A stretch of 64,000 nt of DNA, taken from NCBI RefSeq assembly GCF_031954525.1, contig NZ_CP134867.1, positions 2,666,001 through 2,730,000 on the forward strand, read 5' to 3'. Position numbers and translations under genes: made by a program. Below, piece after piece: positions 51,000 to 60,905 of this stretch. The notes beneath the pieces are model-generated. The model saw only the letters and a list, made by a program, of their open reading frames with translations. It ran no database searches and was not told the origin of the DNA. Position 1 is the first letter of the stretch, and every line of letters begins with the position of its first letter. The DNA comes from Dyella sp. BiH032 (GTDB taxonomy: Bacteria > Pseudomonadota > Gammaproteobacteria > Xanthomonadales > Rhodanobacteraceae).

Positions 51000-53327
51000 A
51001 TGAGCAGCTCCCCGAAAGACGCCCGCGACGACAAGAGCATCCAGCCGTACGAGGGTCCGGCCGGCGGCTGGGGTGCGCTGCGGGCCGTGGCCAAGGCGGT
51101 GCGCGAGCAGATGGCGGTGGGGCGTTCCGTGGACGCGCTGCAGCGGGTGAACAAGCCGGCGGGTTTCGATTGTCCGGGCTGCGCCTGGCCCGATCCGCGC
51201 CACACCTCGTCGTTCGAGTTCTGCGAGAACGGCGCGAAGGCGGTCACCTGGGAGGCCACCTCCAAGCGCACCACGCCGGCCTTCTTCGCCGGCCACACGC
51301 TTGCCGAGCTATGGCAATGGAGCGACCACGCGCTGGAGAACGAAGGGCGCCTGACCCATCCGATGGCGTACGACGCGGAACAGGACAAGTACGTGCCTGT
51401 GTCGTGGGACGAAGCGGCGCGGCGCATCGGCGCGGCATTGCAGGCCTTGCCCGATCCGCGCATGGCGGAGTTCTACACCTCCGGCCGCGCCTCGAACGAA
51501 GCTGCCTTCCTGTACCAGCTGTTCGTGCGGGAGTACGGCTGCAACAACTTTCCCGACTGCTCCAACCTGTGCCATGAGGCCAGCGGCGTCGGCCTGACCG
51601 AGGCGATCGGCGTCGGCAAGGGCACGGTGTCCCTGGAGGATTTCGAGCACGCGGACGCGGTGTTCTGTATCGGTCACAACCCCGGCACCAATCATCCGCG
51701 CATGCTTGCCACGCTGCGCGAGGTCTCGCTGCGCGGCGCGCCCATCGTGGTGCTCAACCCGATGCCCGAGCGCGGCCTGGAGCGCTTCACTTCGCCGCAG
51801 GACCCGGCCGAGATGCTGACGGGCCGCTCGGTGCCGATCGCCTCGACCTATTTCAAGCCGAAGATCGGCGGCGACGTCGCCACGCTCAAGGGCATGATGA
51901 AGTGGCTGCTGGAAGCCGACGCCGGCGATCTGGCGGCGGGCGGTCGCGGTCTGCTGGATCGCGCCTTCATCGGTGAACACACCCAGGGCTTCGACGCGCT
52001 GGCGGCCGATCTGCGTGCCACCGCGTGGGAGGACATCGAGCGCCACTCCGGCCTGGCCCGTGTGGAGATCGAGACCGCCGCTGCGATCTACGCTCGCGCC
52101 GAGCGGGTGATCATCTGCTACGGCATGGGCATTACCCAGCATCGCCACGGCGTGCAGAACGTGCAGCAGTTGGTCAACCTGCTGCTTCTGCGCGGGAACA
52201 TCGGCAAGCCGGGCGCCGGCATCTGCCCGCTGCGCGGGCATTCGAACGTGCAGGGTGATCGCACCGTCGGCATCACCGAGCGACCGGGCGCCGCGCTGCT
52301 CAACGGCATCCGCCGCGTGTACGGATTCGAGCCACCCACGGAGCCCGGGCACAACGCGGTCGAGGCGGTGCGAGCCATCGCCGAAGGGCGGTCGAAGGCG
52401 CTGGTCTGTCTCGGCGGCAATCTCGCGGTGGCGATGTCCGATCCGCAGAACACGTTGCCTGCGATGCGCAAGCTGGACCTGGCGGTGCACATCGCCACCA
52501 AGCTCAATCGTTCGCACCTGATTCCCGCGCGCCAGTCCTTTCTGCTGCCGTGCCTGGGGCGTACCGAGATCGACTTGCAGGCCGGCGGGCCGCAATCGGT
52601 GACGGTGGAGGACTCGATGTCCATGGTGCACGCCTCGCAGGGGCGGCTGCGGCCCGCATCGGAACACCTGCGCTCCGAGCCGGCGATCGTCGCGCTGCTG
52701 GCGCGCGCGACGCTGCCGACATCCAAAGTGGACTGGGAAGGCATGGTGGCGGACTACGACCGCATCCGCGCCGGCATCGAGGCCGTGCTGCCGGCGTTCG
52801 CCGGTTACAACGAACGGGTACGCGTGCCGGGCGGCTTCCATCTCGACAATGCCGCCGGCCGACGCGAATGGAACACGCCGCAGGGCAGGGCGCGCTTTCT
52901 CGTGGCCCGCAGTCTTGGCGTGGAGCAGGGCGACGCGCGCGGCGATCTGCTGAAGCTGGCGACGATCCGCTCGCACGACCAGTACAACACCACCATCTAC
53001 GGCTTGAACGACCGCTATCGCGGCATCGCCGGGCGGCGCGACGTGGTCTTCGTCCATCCGGACGACCTCGCCGAGCGCGGCCTGCGCGCCGGCGATCGCA
53101 TCGACATCGAAGCCGGCGGACCGGATGGCGTACCGAACGGGCGCGCGGTGCGCGGCTTCGTCGCGGTGGCCTTCGGCATCGCGCGCGGCTCGGTGGCGAT
53201 GTACTACCCCGAGGGCAACGGACTGCTCGCGCTGGAAGATCACGATCCGCGCTCGGGCACGCCCGGCTACAAGTCGATCCCGGTGCGCCTGCGCGCATCG
53301 TCCTTGCCTGCCGTGGTCGAGGCCTGA
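51000..53327 (+). CDS. FdhF/YdeP-family molybdopterin oxidoreductase
   Basis: The 775-residue enzyme belongs to the bis-MGD oxidoreductases, YdeP branch. NKPAGFDCPGCAWPDPRHTS near residue 60 holds the cysteines of the N-terminal cluster region. FYTSGRASNEAAFLYQLFVR, FCIGHNPGTNHPRML, LLRGNIGKPGAGICPLRGHS and the C-terminal cap (TIRSHDQYNTTIYGLNDRYR) follow. No in-frame UGA is present, so it is not a selenoprotein. YdeP-like proteins resemble formate dehydrogenase H, but their reaction is uncertain; a role in acid resistance has been proposed in E. coli. fdhD follows directly. Confidence 0.9.
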   Translation: MSSSPKDARDDKSIQPYEGPAGGWGALRAVAKAVREQMAVGRSVDALQRVNKPAGFDCPGCAWPDPRHTSSFEFCENGAKAVTWEATSKRTTPAFFAGHTLAELWQWSDHALENEGRLTHPMAYDAEQDKYVPVSWDEAARRIGAALQALPDPRMAEFYTSGRASNEAAFLYQLFVREYGCNNFPDCSNLCHEASGVGLTEAIGVGKGTVSLEDFEHADAVFCIGHNPGTNHPRMLATLREVSLRGAPIVVLNPMPERGLERFTSPQDPAEMLTGRSVPIASTYFKPKIGGDVATLKGMMKWLLEADAGDLAAGGRGLLDRAFIGEHTQGFDALAADLRATAWEDIERHSGLARVEIETAAAIYARAERVIICYGMGITQHRHGVQNVQQLVNLLLLRGNIGKPGAGICPLRGHSNVQGDRTVGITERPGAALLNGIRRVYGFEPPTEPGHNAVEAVRAIAEGRSKALVCLGGNLAVAMSDPQNTLPAMRKLDLAVHIATKLNRSHLIPARQSFLLPCLGRTEIDLQAGGPQSVTVEDSMSMVHASQGRLRPASEHLRSEPAIVALLARATLPTSKVDWEGMVADYDRIRAGIEAVLPAFAGYNERVRVPGGFHLDNAAGRREWNTPQGRARFLVARSLGVEQGDARGDLLKLATIRSHDQYNTTIYGLNDRYRGIAGRRDVVFVHPDDLAERGLRAGDRIDIEAGGPDGVPNGRAVRGFVAVAFGIARGSVAMYYPEGNGLLALEDHDPRSGTPGYKSIPVRLRASSLPAVVEA

Positions 53328-53329
53328 TC

Positions 53330-54148
53330 GTGGAGCATCCCGTGGAGCATCCCGGCCTCGCGCACCGCGCCGTCATCGTCCGCCAGGAGGGCGGCGAGCG
53401 GGAAGGCGAGGACTGGCTGGCCGAGGAGGCACCCATCGAGCTGCGCTACAACGGCGAGGCCTTCGCGGTGATGATGGCGACGCCGACAGACCTGGAGGAT
53501 TTCGCCTACGGCTTCTCGCTGAGTGAGGGCCGGGTGGCGCACGCGGGCGATCTCCGCGGGGTGACCGTGAGCGAACAGCTGGAAGGCTACGTCGTCGACA
53601 TCGACGCGCCGGCCGCCGTGCCGATGGATGATGCCTCGGCCCGCCTGATGCCCGGCCGCAGCGGCTGCGGCCTCTGCGGCAGCCGTCACCTGGAAGACGT
53701 GCTGCGCCCGATCCCTGCGTTGCCTGAGGGGCCAGTGCTCGCGCCCGGCGCCTTGGAGACGGCGCTGGCGGCGTTGGCTGCGCACCAGCCGCTCAATCGC
53801 CGGACCGGCGCCGTGCATGCGGCCGCCTGGGCGTCGCTCGAGGGCGAGATCCTGCGCGTACGCGAAGACGTCGGGCGGCACAATGCGCTGGACAAGCTGC
53901 TCGGCGCCTTGAGTCGCGAAGGCGTGGCGATGGATGGCGGCTTCGTGCTGGTCACCAGCCGGGCCAGCTACGAGATGGTCACCAAGGCCGCCCGCGCAGG
54001 CGTCCGCGTGCTGGCGGCGATCTCCGCGCCGACCGCGCTGGCGGTGACGCTAGCCCGCGCCAGCGGACTGACCCTCGCCGGTTTCGTTCGTCCGGGACGC
54101 TATGTGGTGTACAGCCAGCCCGAGCGGCTGCGCGAGGCGCCGCCCTGA
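53330..54148 (+). CDS. fdhD: Formate dehydrogenase sulfurtransferase FdhD
   Basis: FdhD passes sulfur from IscS to the bis-MGD cofactor, which formate dehydrogenases need. The 272-residue protein has the FdhD hallmark GRSGCGLCGSRHLED with its CxxC sulfur-carrying pair. VREDVGRHNALDKLLGAL and the C-terminal block ISAPTALAVTLARASGLTL are also typical. The start is GTG at 53330 (GAGG upstream) or GTG at 53342 (GGAG upstream); both are plausible. Last gene of the 17-kb molybdenum cluster. Confidence 0.93.
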   Translation: MEHPVEHPGLAHRAVIVRQEGGEREGEDWLAEEAPIELRYNGEAFAVMMATPTDLEDFAYGFSLSEGRVAHAGDLRGVTVSEQLEGYVVDIDAPAAVPMDDASARLMPGRSGCGLCGSRHLEDVLRPIPALPEGPVLAPGALETALAALAAHQPLNRRTGAVHAAAWASLEGEILRVREDVGRHNALDKLLGALSREGVAMDGGFVLVTSRASYEMVTKAARAGVRVLAAISAPTALAVTLARASGLTLAGFVRPGRYVVYSQPERLREAPP

Positions 54149-54463
54149 AAGCGTGTGTCATCGATGGAAGCGTCTTTCCGAGCGATTCGGAAATGTGCGG
54201 GCGATCCCACTTCGGTGTTTCGTACTCCTCAATCCGCACAATCTGACATCCGTTGTAGGGGAACCCCTACATACAGCCAGAGGACTCCCCGGGAAAATAT
54301 CTCCTGTCCGGTCAGTCAGGCTTTCTGCCGACGCCCCGGACTCATGGATTACGGTCGCTCGCGACCGCCGGCCCCAGGGATGGGGCCCTTTTTTTGTCCG
54401 GCGCCAGCGGATGGCGGCTCAACCCGCTAGGCCGGTTCCCTTTCCCCTGGATGAATCGAGGCC
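54149..54463. other. Intergenic region with hairpins, possible small RNA or leader
   Basis: The 315 bases after fdhD hold no gene. They contain a hairpin TGTAGGGG/CCCCTACA at 54254-54271 and end in a terminator at 54370-54395, more than 220 bases after the fdhD stop. The composition dips in GC between about 54150 and 54320. A small RNA or a cis-regulatory leader is possible. Confidence 0.45.
54370..54395 (+). terminator. Rho-independent terminator
   Basis: GGCCCCA and TGGGGCC form a 7-bp stem around GGGA, followed by a C and seven T. It lies 69 bases before the DUF2628-type gene and 222 bases after fdhD. It may end the molybdenum operon transcript, a small RNA, or act as an attenuator. Confidence 0.85.
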
Positions 54464-54871
54464 ATGATGGCTACCGTAGATTTCCGCACCGACCCCGCCG
54501 TTTCCGAAAAGTGGAAGACGCGCTTCGCCTTCTTCGAGCAGTTCGGCGCCCCCAGCACGCAGACCTACAAGGACGAGCTGAAGAAGCTCCCCTTCAAGGA
54601 GAAGCTGCTGATCAATACGAATCTCTTCGCGTTCTTCTTCGGCGTGATCTACATGGCCATCATCGGCCTGTGGAAGAAAGCCCTGGTCGTGCTGGGCATG
54701 GCCGTCGCCATCAACGTGGTGCTGTACATCCTCCACGTGCCGGCGCCCATCTCGCGCGGCGTCGGCTTCGGCTTTGCCGCCCTTTGCGGCTTGTGCACCA
54801 ACTACGCCCTGTACCTGAAGAAGGTGAAAGGGCAGGACGGTTGGAACTTGTTCGAAGGGATGCGCTGGTAA
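54464..54871 (+). CDS. DUF2628-type small membrane protein
   Basis: The 135-residue protein has a soluble N-terminal part (WKTRFAFFEQFGAPSTQTYK) and about three membrane helices (LFAFFFGVIYMAIIGLW, ALVVLGMAVAINVVLYIL, GFGFAALCGLCTNYALYL). NTNLFAFFFGVIYMAIIGLWKK is the DUF2628 hallmark of a Phe-rich first helix ending in Trp-Lys. GAGG lies just upstream; two consecutive ATG codons could start it. Function unknown. It sits between two terminators, so it is its own transcription unit. Confidence 0.8.
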   Translation: MMATVDFRTDPAVSEKWKTRFAFFEQFGAPSTQTYKDELKKLPFKEKLLINTNLFAFFFGVIYMAIIGLWKKALVVLGMAVAINVVLYILHVPAPISRGVGFGFAALCGLCTNYALYLKKVKGQDGWNLFEGMRW

Positions 54872-54897
54872 GGGTTTCTCCCTCCGTAACGTATGCA

Positions 54898-54925
54898 AAA
54901 AAGCCCGGTTTGAGCCGGGCTTTTT
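54898..54925. terminator. Bidirectional-looking terminator
   Basis: AAAAAGCCCGG pairs with CCGGGCTTTTT in an 11-bp stem with loop TTTGAG, and the T-run on the plus strand follows the GC part directly. It lies 26 bases after the DUF2628-type gene and before selD. Confidence 0.9.
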
Positions 54926-55006
54926 CATGGGCGCGGGCGTTCCGGCGCTTTTCGCTATGCTGCGCTCCATCTGGCGCACGGCCAGCGGACTGCGAAGGAA
55001 TCCGGC

Positions 55007-56047
55007 ATGACCACGGGACGTCTGACCGATCTGGCCCACGGTGGCGGTTGCGGCTGCAAGCTCGCGCCCTCCGTGCTCCAGCAATTGCTTGCCGACAAAA
55101 CGGCGACTCTGCCGTTCGCGCAACTTTTGGTGGGCACCGAATCCAGCGACGACGCGGCCGTGTGGCAGGTGGACGAACGCACCTGCGTGATCGCCACGAC
55201 CGATTTCTTCATGCCGGTGGTCGACGACCCTTACGACTTCGGGCGCATCGCCGCGGCCAATGCGCTGTCCGACGTGTATGCCATGGGCGGCAAGCCGATC
55301 ATGGCGCTGGCCATCCTCGGCATGCCCCTGGGCAAGCTGGACGTGGAAACGGTGCGCGCCATCCTCGCCGGCGGCGAGTCGATCTGCGCACAGGCCGGCA
55401 TTCCAGTGGCGGGCGGCCATTCCATCGATTCGGCGGAACCGATCTACGGCCTGGCGGCGATCGGCCTGTGCACGCCGGCCCAGGTGCGTCGCAACGCGGG
55501 CGCACGGGCCGGGGATGCGTTGATCCTCACCAAGGGCATCGGCGTCGGCATCTACTCGGCGGCCTTCAAGAAACAGGCGCTGCCGGACGACGCCTACGCG
55601 GAGATGATCGCGTCCACCACGCTGCTCAACCGCATCGGCCACGAGCTGGCCCAGGACGAGGACGTGCACGGCATCACCGACGTCACCGGCTTCGGCCTGC
55701 TCGGGCATGGCATGGAAATGGCGCGCGGCAGCGGCGTGCGCATGCGCATCGAGCAGGCGCGCGTGCCGTATCTTGCCCAGGCCGAGGCGCTGGCCGTCGC
55801 CGGATATGTCACCGGCGCATCCAGGCGCAACTGGAGCAGTTACGGCGAGGGCGTGGTCCTGCCGGCCGATCTGCCGGCCTGGCGCCGCGATCTGCTTACC
55901 GACCCCCAGACCTCTGGCGGCCTGCTGGTGGCGTGCGGCGCGGAACGGGCGGAGGCGATCCGGGCGAGGATCGAGGCCGCGGGCTATCCGCGCGCCAGCA
56001 TCATCGGTTCGATCGAGGCGGGGGCGCCGGGCATCGAGGTCGTTTGA
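55007..56047 (+). CDS. selD: Selenide, water dikinase (selenophosphate synthase)
   Basis: SelD makes selenophosphate, the Se donor for selenocysteyl-tRNA. The 346-residue protein has the active-site loop [10 protein letters not shown] with Cys15, Cys17 and Lys18 (the equivalents of E. coli Cys17, Cys19 and Lys20), so it uses Cys rather than selenocysteine. The AIR-synthase-like fold follows: [50 protein letters not shown]. It is convergent with selC-selB-selA. Confidence 0.96.
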   Translation: MTTGRLTDLAHGGGCGCKLAPSVLQQLLADKTATLPFAQLLVGTESSDDAAVWQVDERTCVIATTDFFMPVVDDPYDFGRIAAANALSDVYAMGGKPIMALAILGMPLGKLDVETVRAILAGGESICAQAGIPVAGGHSIDSAEPIYGLAAIGLCTPAQVRRNAGARAGDALILTKGIGVGIYSAAFKKQALPDDAYAEMIASTTLLNRIGHELAQDEDVHGITDVTGFGLLGHGMEMARGSGVRMRIEQARVPYLAQAEALAVAGYVTGASRRNWSSYGEGVVLPADLPAWRRDLLTDPQTSGGLLVACGAERAEAIRARIEAAGYPRASIIGSIEAGAPGIEVV

Positions 56048-56064
56048 AGCCTTCGTTCGCCGTT

Positions 56065-56161
56065 TGGCGGAAGAGAGTGGGAGTCGAACCCACCCGAGAC
56101 AGTCTTGTCTGCCTCACCCGGATTTGAAGTCCGGACGCCCCACCGGAGACGATTCTCTTCC
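56065..56161 (-). tRNA. selC: Selenocysteine tRNA, anticodon TCA
   Basis: The minus strand reads GGAAGAGAATCGTCTCCGGT at the 5' end and CCACTCTCTTCCGCCA at the 3' end, with acceptor halves GGAAGAG and CTCTTCC and an encoded CCA. The anticodon arm is CCGGACTTCAAATCCGG, with TCA in the loop, which reads UGA. The long extra arm (GTGAGGCAGACAAGACTGTC region) and total length of 97 bases are typical of tRNA-Sec. It lies 17 bases after the selD stop and 59 bases past selB. Confidence 0.97.
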
Positions 56162-56220
56162 AAACGACGCTTTCGATCGTGCAGCTCCAGTCCATGCGGC
56201 CCCAGTCCATGCGGCTTCGC

Positions 56221-58164
56221 TCATGGCGGTTGCCGCGGCGCGGTTTCGAACAGGTCGAGATAACGCGCCTGGATCCTGCGCAAGGTGTGGCGATTGAGCG
56301 TGACGCCTTGCCGGTCGAAAAATTCTAGTATCTGGATCGCCACTTTACGACCGTTGTCCAGGCGGTCGCGGAACTGCGCCGCGGTGAAGCGCCCGTCGAC
56401 CGCCTGCGCGGCGAGGTCGGCGGCGATCAGCGCCATCTCCTGCACAGTGGTGCGGAGGAAGAAGTGGTCGTGTGCCACTTCGTCGACGAGGCCTAAGCGC
56501 GCCGCCAGTTTCAGCAGTTGCCGCACGTCTTGTTCCGGCCGCGCCAGGAGGCCGGCGAGATCGCGCACGCGTGGCGGTCGAAAGCGGGCTTCGCCGCCCA
56601 GCAGCGGCGCGATCGCCTGCCATGAAGCGTCATCGTGCGCGCTCAGCCGCAACACGTGGCCGGACAGGCGGACGAAGGCGCCGTCGCGAACCACCCGGCC
56701 GGCGAGATCCGCGTGCTGCAGGGCAAGCGCGAACGCAGCCGCGGGCAGGCGCGGTTGCAGTGCCGTGCGCAGGCTTTCCCGGCCGATGCCCTGCAGGTCC
56801 GGGTTGGCGGCATGGAAGGTTTCGAGGTGCGCCACCAGTCCGTCCGCGAAGTGCTGCCAGCGCTCGCGGCCGATCGCGATGCGCGCTTCGCCCGCGGCGA
56901 GCACGAGCGGCGAAAGCGCAGCGACGACGGCATCCATGGCTGCCGCGGACAGCGCACGGTCCCGTGCGAACGCATGCATGTCCCAGGCGAAGGGTGGGGC
57001 ATCGAGCAGGGCGGCGAAAGCGTTCTGCGGGTCATCGATGGACAGCGCGGCACGTTGCGCCTCCCTTTCCGGCGTGCGGCGCTGGCGAGAGGGCGCGCGC
57101 AGGTCGATGAACCGGCCGCCGCCGATCGTGCGCCGTGCGGAAACGTCGCGCAGCACGAAACGGTCCAGTGCAGCGGCGGCGATCGGTCGGTCCAGTACGA
57201 GCTGGACGTCCGCCGTGCCGCCGGGGCGCAGCTCCTCGCCTTCGAGCGGTATGACGCGGACGCCGACTTCCGCGGCGCCATGATGCAGCCGCGCCGGAAA
57301 CCAGGTGCCGACCGGCCGGGCTTCGCCGGGCAGCAGGTGCAGCCGGGCATCGATGCGCTCGGCCGGCGCGTGCAGGAAAGGATCGACGACCATGTCGCCG
57401 CGGCGGATCGCGTCTTTGGCGATCGCTTCGCCCGCCAGATTGATCGCGCAGCGATCGCCGGCCTTGCCGGTTTCCGCCGGGCGCTGCTGGGCATGCAGCG
57501 AGCGCACGCGCGCCGCGAGGCCGGAAGGGCTGAGCATGACCGCATCCTTCACGCGCACTTCGCCGGACAACACCGTGCCGGTGACCGTCACGCCGATGCC
57601 GGGCAAGACGAACACGCGGTCCACGGCGAGCCGGAAGCGGCCGTCCGCGGCCTTCGCTTCCTGCGCGCGGGCGGCGGCGACGAGTCGCTCGCGCAAGGTG
57701 TCGATGCCGAGGCTGCTGGCCGAGGAGACGGGAAGGATCTCGGCGCCTTCCAGCACGGTGCCGGCGACGGCCGCGCGGATCTGCGCGGTCGCTTCCGCCA
57801 GCCGTTCGGGCGTGGCCAGGTCGGCCTTGGTCAGCGCGATCAGTCCGCGGTCCACGCCCAGCAGGTCGAGGATCGCGAGATGTTCGAGCGTCTGAGGCAT
57901 CACGCCGTCGTCGGCGGCGACGGCCAGCAGGGCGAAGTCGATGCCGCTGGCACCCGCGACCATGGTGTGCACGAAGCACTCATGGCCGGGCACGTCGACG
58001 AAGCCCAGCACGGTGCCGTCGTCCAGCGGCAGGTAGGCGAAGCCGAGATCGATGGTGATGCCGCGCGCCTTCTCTTCCTTGAGGCGGTCCGCGTCCACGC
58101 CGGTCAGCGCCTTGACCAGCGAGGTCTTGCCGTGGTCGATGTGGCCGGCCGTGCCGATGATCAT
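56221..58164 (-). CDS. selB: Selenocysteine-specific elongation factor
   Basis: SelB brings Sec-tRNA to UGA codons marked by a SECIS hairpin. The 647-residue GTPase has G1 [12 protein letters not shown], the G2 region [14 protein letters not shown]3 DVPGHE and G4 TKAD, then two beta-barrel domains. Four C-terminal winged helices bind SECIS RNA (about 400-647, ending [20 protein letters not shown]). The ATG at 58164 overlaps the selA stop (ATGA). Its expected client, fdoG, lies just outside the right edge. Confidence 0.95.
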   Translation of the reverse strand: MIIGTAGHIDHGKTSLVKALTGVDADRLKEEKARGITIDLGFAYLPLDDGTVLGFVDVPGHECFVHTMVAGASGIDFALLAVAADDGVMPQTLEHLAILDLLGVDRGLIALTKADLATPERLAEATAQIRAAVAGTVLEGAEILPVSSASSLGIDTLRERLVAAARAQEAKAADGRFRLAVDRVFVLPGIGVTVTGTVLSGEVRVKDAVMLSPSGLAARVRSLHAQQRPAETGKAGDRCAINLAGEAIAKDAIRRGDMVVDPFLHAPAERIDARLHLLPGEARPVGTWFPARLHHGAAEVGVRVIPLEGEELRPGGTADVQLVLDRPIAAAALDRFVLRDVSARRTIGGGRFIDLRAPSRQRRTPEREAQRAALSIDDPQNAFAALLDAPPFAWDMHAFARDRALSAAAMDAVVAALSPLVLAAGEARIAIGRERWQHFADGLVAHLETFHAANPDLQGIGRESLRTALQPRLPAAAFALALQHADLAGRVVRDGAFVRLSGHVLRLSAHDDASWQAIAPLLGGEARFRPPRVRDLAGLLARPEQDVRQLLKLAARLGLVDEVAHDHFFLRTTVQEMALIAADLAAQAVDGRFTAAQFRDRLDNGRKVAIQILEFFDRQGVTLNRHTLRRIQARYLDLFETAPRQPP

Positions 58165-59582
58165 GCGGAACGCGCGACGAGTTCGCCGGGCAGTTGCGAC
58201 AAGGTGGCCAGGAACGCGTCTTCGTCGGCTTCGGGCAGACAGCGCAGGTCCAGGTGTAGCGCGCCATCGGCGATGCGTCCGATGACCGGCCGCGACAGGG
58301 CGCGCAGTGCGGCGGCGAGCCGTTCCAGCGTGCTTTGGCTGCCGCACGGACGGATCACCAGCGCGGCGCTGCCGAGCGTATCCAGCGGCAGCGCGCCGGA
58401 GCCGATCTGGCTGAGGCAATCGCCCGTCGCCACCGTAAAGGCTTCGCCGAGCCGCTCGGCCACTGCGGGCTGGAGGCGGCGGGCCTGGGCGCCGATGTCC
58501 GCCTTGCCTCGTGCCAGGAAGCGTAGCGTCGGGAGGCGTTCGGCAAGCCGGTCCGGGTCGCGGTAAAGGTTCAAGGTCGCCTCGATCGCCGCCAGCCGGA
58601 TCTTGTCCACGCGCAGCGCGCGCTTCAGCGGGTTGCGGTTGATCCGCTCGATCAGTGCGCGGTCGCCCACGATGAAGCCCGCCTGCGGCCCGCCCAGCAG
58701 CTTGTCGCCGGAGAAGGTGACCAGTCGCGCGCCTTCGGCCACGGCTTCGCGCACGGTCGGTTCCTTGGCGAGTCCGTAGCCGGAGAGGTCGGCCAGGCTG
58801 CCCGAGCCCAGGTCATTCAACAGGGGCACACCGGCGTCGTCGGCGATCCCCGCCAGTTCGCGCGCACCGACTTCCGCGGTGAAACCCTGGATGCGGTAGT
58901 TGGACGTATGCACTTTGAGCAGCAGGCCGGTGTGCTCGGTGAGGGCCTCGCGGTAATCGGCCGCATGTGTGCGGTTGGTGGTGCCCACTTCGACCATGCG
59001 CGCGCCCGCGCGGGCCATGATGTCGGGCATGCGGAAGGCGCCGCCGATCTCGATCAGCTCGCCGCGCGATACCACCGCCTCGCGGCCGAGCGCGAAGGTG
59101 TTGAGGCAGAGCAGTACCGCCGCGGCGTTGTTGTTGACCACGGTGGCGTCTTCCGCGCCGGTCAGGTCGCGGAGCAGGGTGCGCAGATGGTCGTCGCGTT
59201 CGCCGCGCCGCCCTTCGGCCAGGTCGTACTCCAGTGCCACCGCGTGACGCATCGCCTGCACCGCCGCTTCGATCGCCGCCTCGGCCAGCACCGCGCGGCC
59301 GAGGTTGGTGTGCAGCACGGTGCCCGTGAGGTTGAACAGCGGGCGCAGGGACGGCATGCGCGCTTCCAGCAGTTCGCCGGCGCGCCGCGCCAGTTCGGCT
59401 GTGCCGGGTGCCGCGGCGGGCGCATGGCGCAGGCCGGTGCGCGCTTCGTCGATGGCCTGGCGGACAGCGTCGGTCGTGGCGCTGCGCCCGTGGCGTTCCA
59501 GCAGAGGTGCCGTCTCGGCTGCCGCCAGGACGGTGGCGACGGCGGGCAGGTGGCGCAGGGAGGTGACCTCGGGTTCGGTCAT
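58161..59582 (-). CDS. selA: L-seryl-tRNA(Sec) selenium transferase
   Basis: SelA converts seryl-tRNA(Sec) to selenocysteyl-tRNA with PLP. The 473-residue protein has [52 protein letters not shown] and the PLP Lys294 in [14 protein letters not shown]. The start [13 protein letters not shown] at 59582 matches the family; an upstream ATG at 59651 adds an Arg-rich extension without similarity. It heads the minus-strand selA-selB-selC group. Confidence 0.95.
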   Translation of the reverse strand: MTEPEVTSLRHLPAVATVLAAAETAPLLERHGRSATTDAVRQAIDEARTGLRHAPAAAPGTAELARRAGELLEARMPSLRPLFNLTGTVLHTNLGRAVLAEAAIEAAVQAMRHAVALEYDLAEGRRGERDDHLRTLLRDLTGAEDATVVNNNAAAVLLCLNTFALGREAVVSRGELIEIGGAFRMPDIMARAGARMVEVGTTNRTHAADYREALTEHTGLLLKVHTSNYRIQGFTAEVGARELAGIADDAGVPLLNDLGSGSLADLSGYGLAKEPTVREAVAEGARLVTFSGDKLLGGPQAGFIVGDRALIERINRNPLKRALRVDKIRLAAIEATLNLYRDPDRLAERLPTLRFLARGKADIGAQARRLQPAVAERLGEAFTVATGDCLSQIGSGALPLDTLGSAALVIRPCGSQSTLERLAAALRALSRPVIGRIADGALHLDLRCLPEADEDAFLATLSQLPGELVARSA

Positions 59583-59852
59583 GCCGCTCGTCCGTTGGCG
59601 CCGCCATGCGCTCGGTAGGTGTCGAGCGCGCGGCGGGAGAGTCAGAGTCAAACCGTATGCTGCGTTGCGCGCCGGATGCGGTCAAGGCAAAAGCCATGGT
59701 GACATCGCCGGAACGCCGTAGCATGCTGCGCGACGCGGCCGCTTCGCGTCCGTCTCCACCTTGCCCCTCCGCAGCGCGTCCGGCCTGCGGTGCGCGCGGG
59801 CAGCCACGTGCCCTGTCAGGGCCATCGTCCCGCGTCATTTCACGGGGGTTGC

Positions 59853-60905
59853 ATGGCCGTCGTCGTTTCCACAGGGCGCACCGCGCGCTGGCTCGTCTTT
59901 GCAGCGCTGGCGATCGCCGGCCTGTTCTACGTGAAGTGGCATCCGTACTACGACCGCGCTTTCGTGGCGGCGAGTCAGCATGCGATTGGCCACTCGATCC
60001 TTACCGGCGGCGAGGCGGGCGCGCCGGCGCCATCCTGGAGCGCGGGGCTCGGTTATGCGCTGGCTTATGGCAAGGCGATCTGGCAGGCGATGTTGCTGGG
60101 CCTGCTGCTCGGCTCGGGCGTGCAGGCGCTGTTGCCGGCGGATTGGGTGCGGCGTGCGCTGGGCGGCCGCGGCTTCGGTCATGTGGTGGCCGGCGGCCTG
60201 CTGGCGGTGCCGGGGATGATGTGTACATGCTGCGCGGCGCCGGTGGTCGTCGGCCTGCGGCGGCACGAAGCCTCGCCCGGTGCCGCGATGGCGTTCTGGC
60301 TCGGCAACACGATGCTCAATCCGGCCACGCTGGTGTTCATGGGTTTCGTGCTCGGCTGGCACTGGGTCGGCCTGCGTCTGCTGCTCGGCGTGCCGATGGT
60401 GTTCGGCCTGGGCTATCTGGTGGAGCGGATGAGCGGGTCTACCCCGCCGGTTCCCGTCGATATCGGACCCGTCGAAGCCGAGCCGCGCTCCTTCGGCGAG
60501 GCGCTCCGTCGCTGGGCGCGGATCTTCGCCCGGATGTCCGTGCGGTTGCTTCCCGAGTACCTGGTGATCGTGCTGTTGCTGGGCGCGCTGCGCGCCTGGA
60601 TGTTCCCGCTGGTGGAGCCGGCCGGCGGCGACGAGTGGTTCTGGATCCTGGCGCTGGCGGTGTCGGGGATGCTGTTCGTGATCCCGACGGCGGGCGAGGT
60701 GCCGATCGTGCAGGCGCTGCTGGCGGCGGGGTTGGGTGGCGGGCCGGCAGCGGCGTTGTTGCTGACGTTGCCGGCGGTGAGTTTGCCGTCGTTGACGATG
60801 TTGGGGCGGGTTTTTTCGGGGAGGGTGTTGGTGGGGGTGGCGTTGGGGGTGGTGGGGTTTGGGGTGGCGGGGGGTGGGTTGGTGTTGTTGCTGGGGTGGC
60901 GTTGA
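59853..60905 (+). CDS. ArsP/UPF0718-type permease with a CTCC motif
   Basis: The 350-residue inner-membrane protein has about eight to nine helices in two related halves, like the ArsP_1 (UPF0718) permeases. GMMCTCCAAPVVVG (Cys124, Cys126, Cys127) in the first half and IPTAGEVPIVQALLAAG in the second are conserved-looking ion-path motifs; AFWLGNTMLNPATLVF is typical. Known ArsP exports trivalent organoarsenicals through a Cys pair. Its place beside selA, divergent with 270 bases between, makes a role in selenium compound transport conceivable. The last 35 codons are strongly G/T-skewed. Confidence 0.8.
   Translation: MAVVVSTGRTARWLVFAALAIAGLFYVKWHPYYDRAFVAASQHAIGHSILTGGEAGAPAPSWSAGLGYALAYGKAIWQAMLLGLLLGSGVQALLPADWVRRALGGRGFGHVVAGGLLAVPGMMCTCCAAPVVVGLRRHEASPGAAMAFWLGNTMLNPATLVFMGFVLGWHWVGLRLLLGVPMVFGLGYLVERMSGSTPPVPVDIGPVEAEPRSFGEALRRWARIFARMSVRLLPEYLVIVLLLGALRAWMFPLVEPAGGDEWFWILALAVSGMLFVIPTAGEVPIVQALLAAGLGGGPAAALLLTLPAVSLPSLTMLGRVFSGRVLVGVALGVVGFGVAGGGLVLLLGWR

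Noticed and set aside
51000..53327. The YdeP-type enzyme as a selenoprotein explaining the sel genes
   Set aside because: No in-frame UGA is present; the likely selenoprotein is FdoG, outside the window.
55007..56047. SelD as a selenoprotein
   Set aside because: The active-site position is an ordinary Cys codon (GCGCK).
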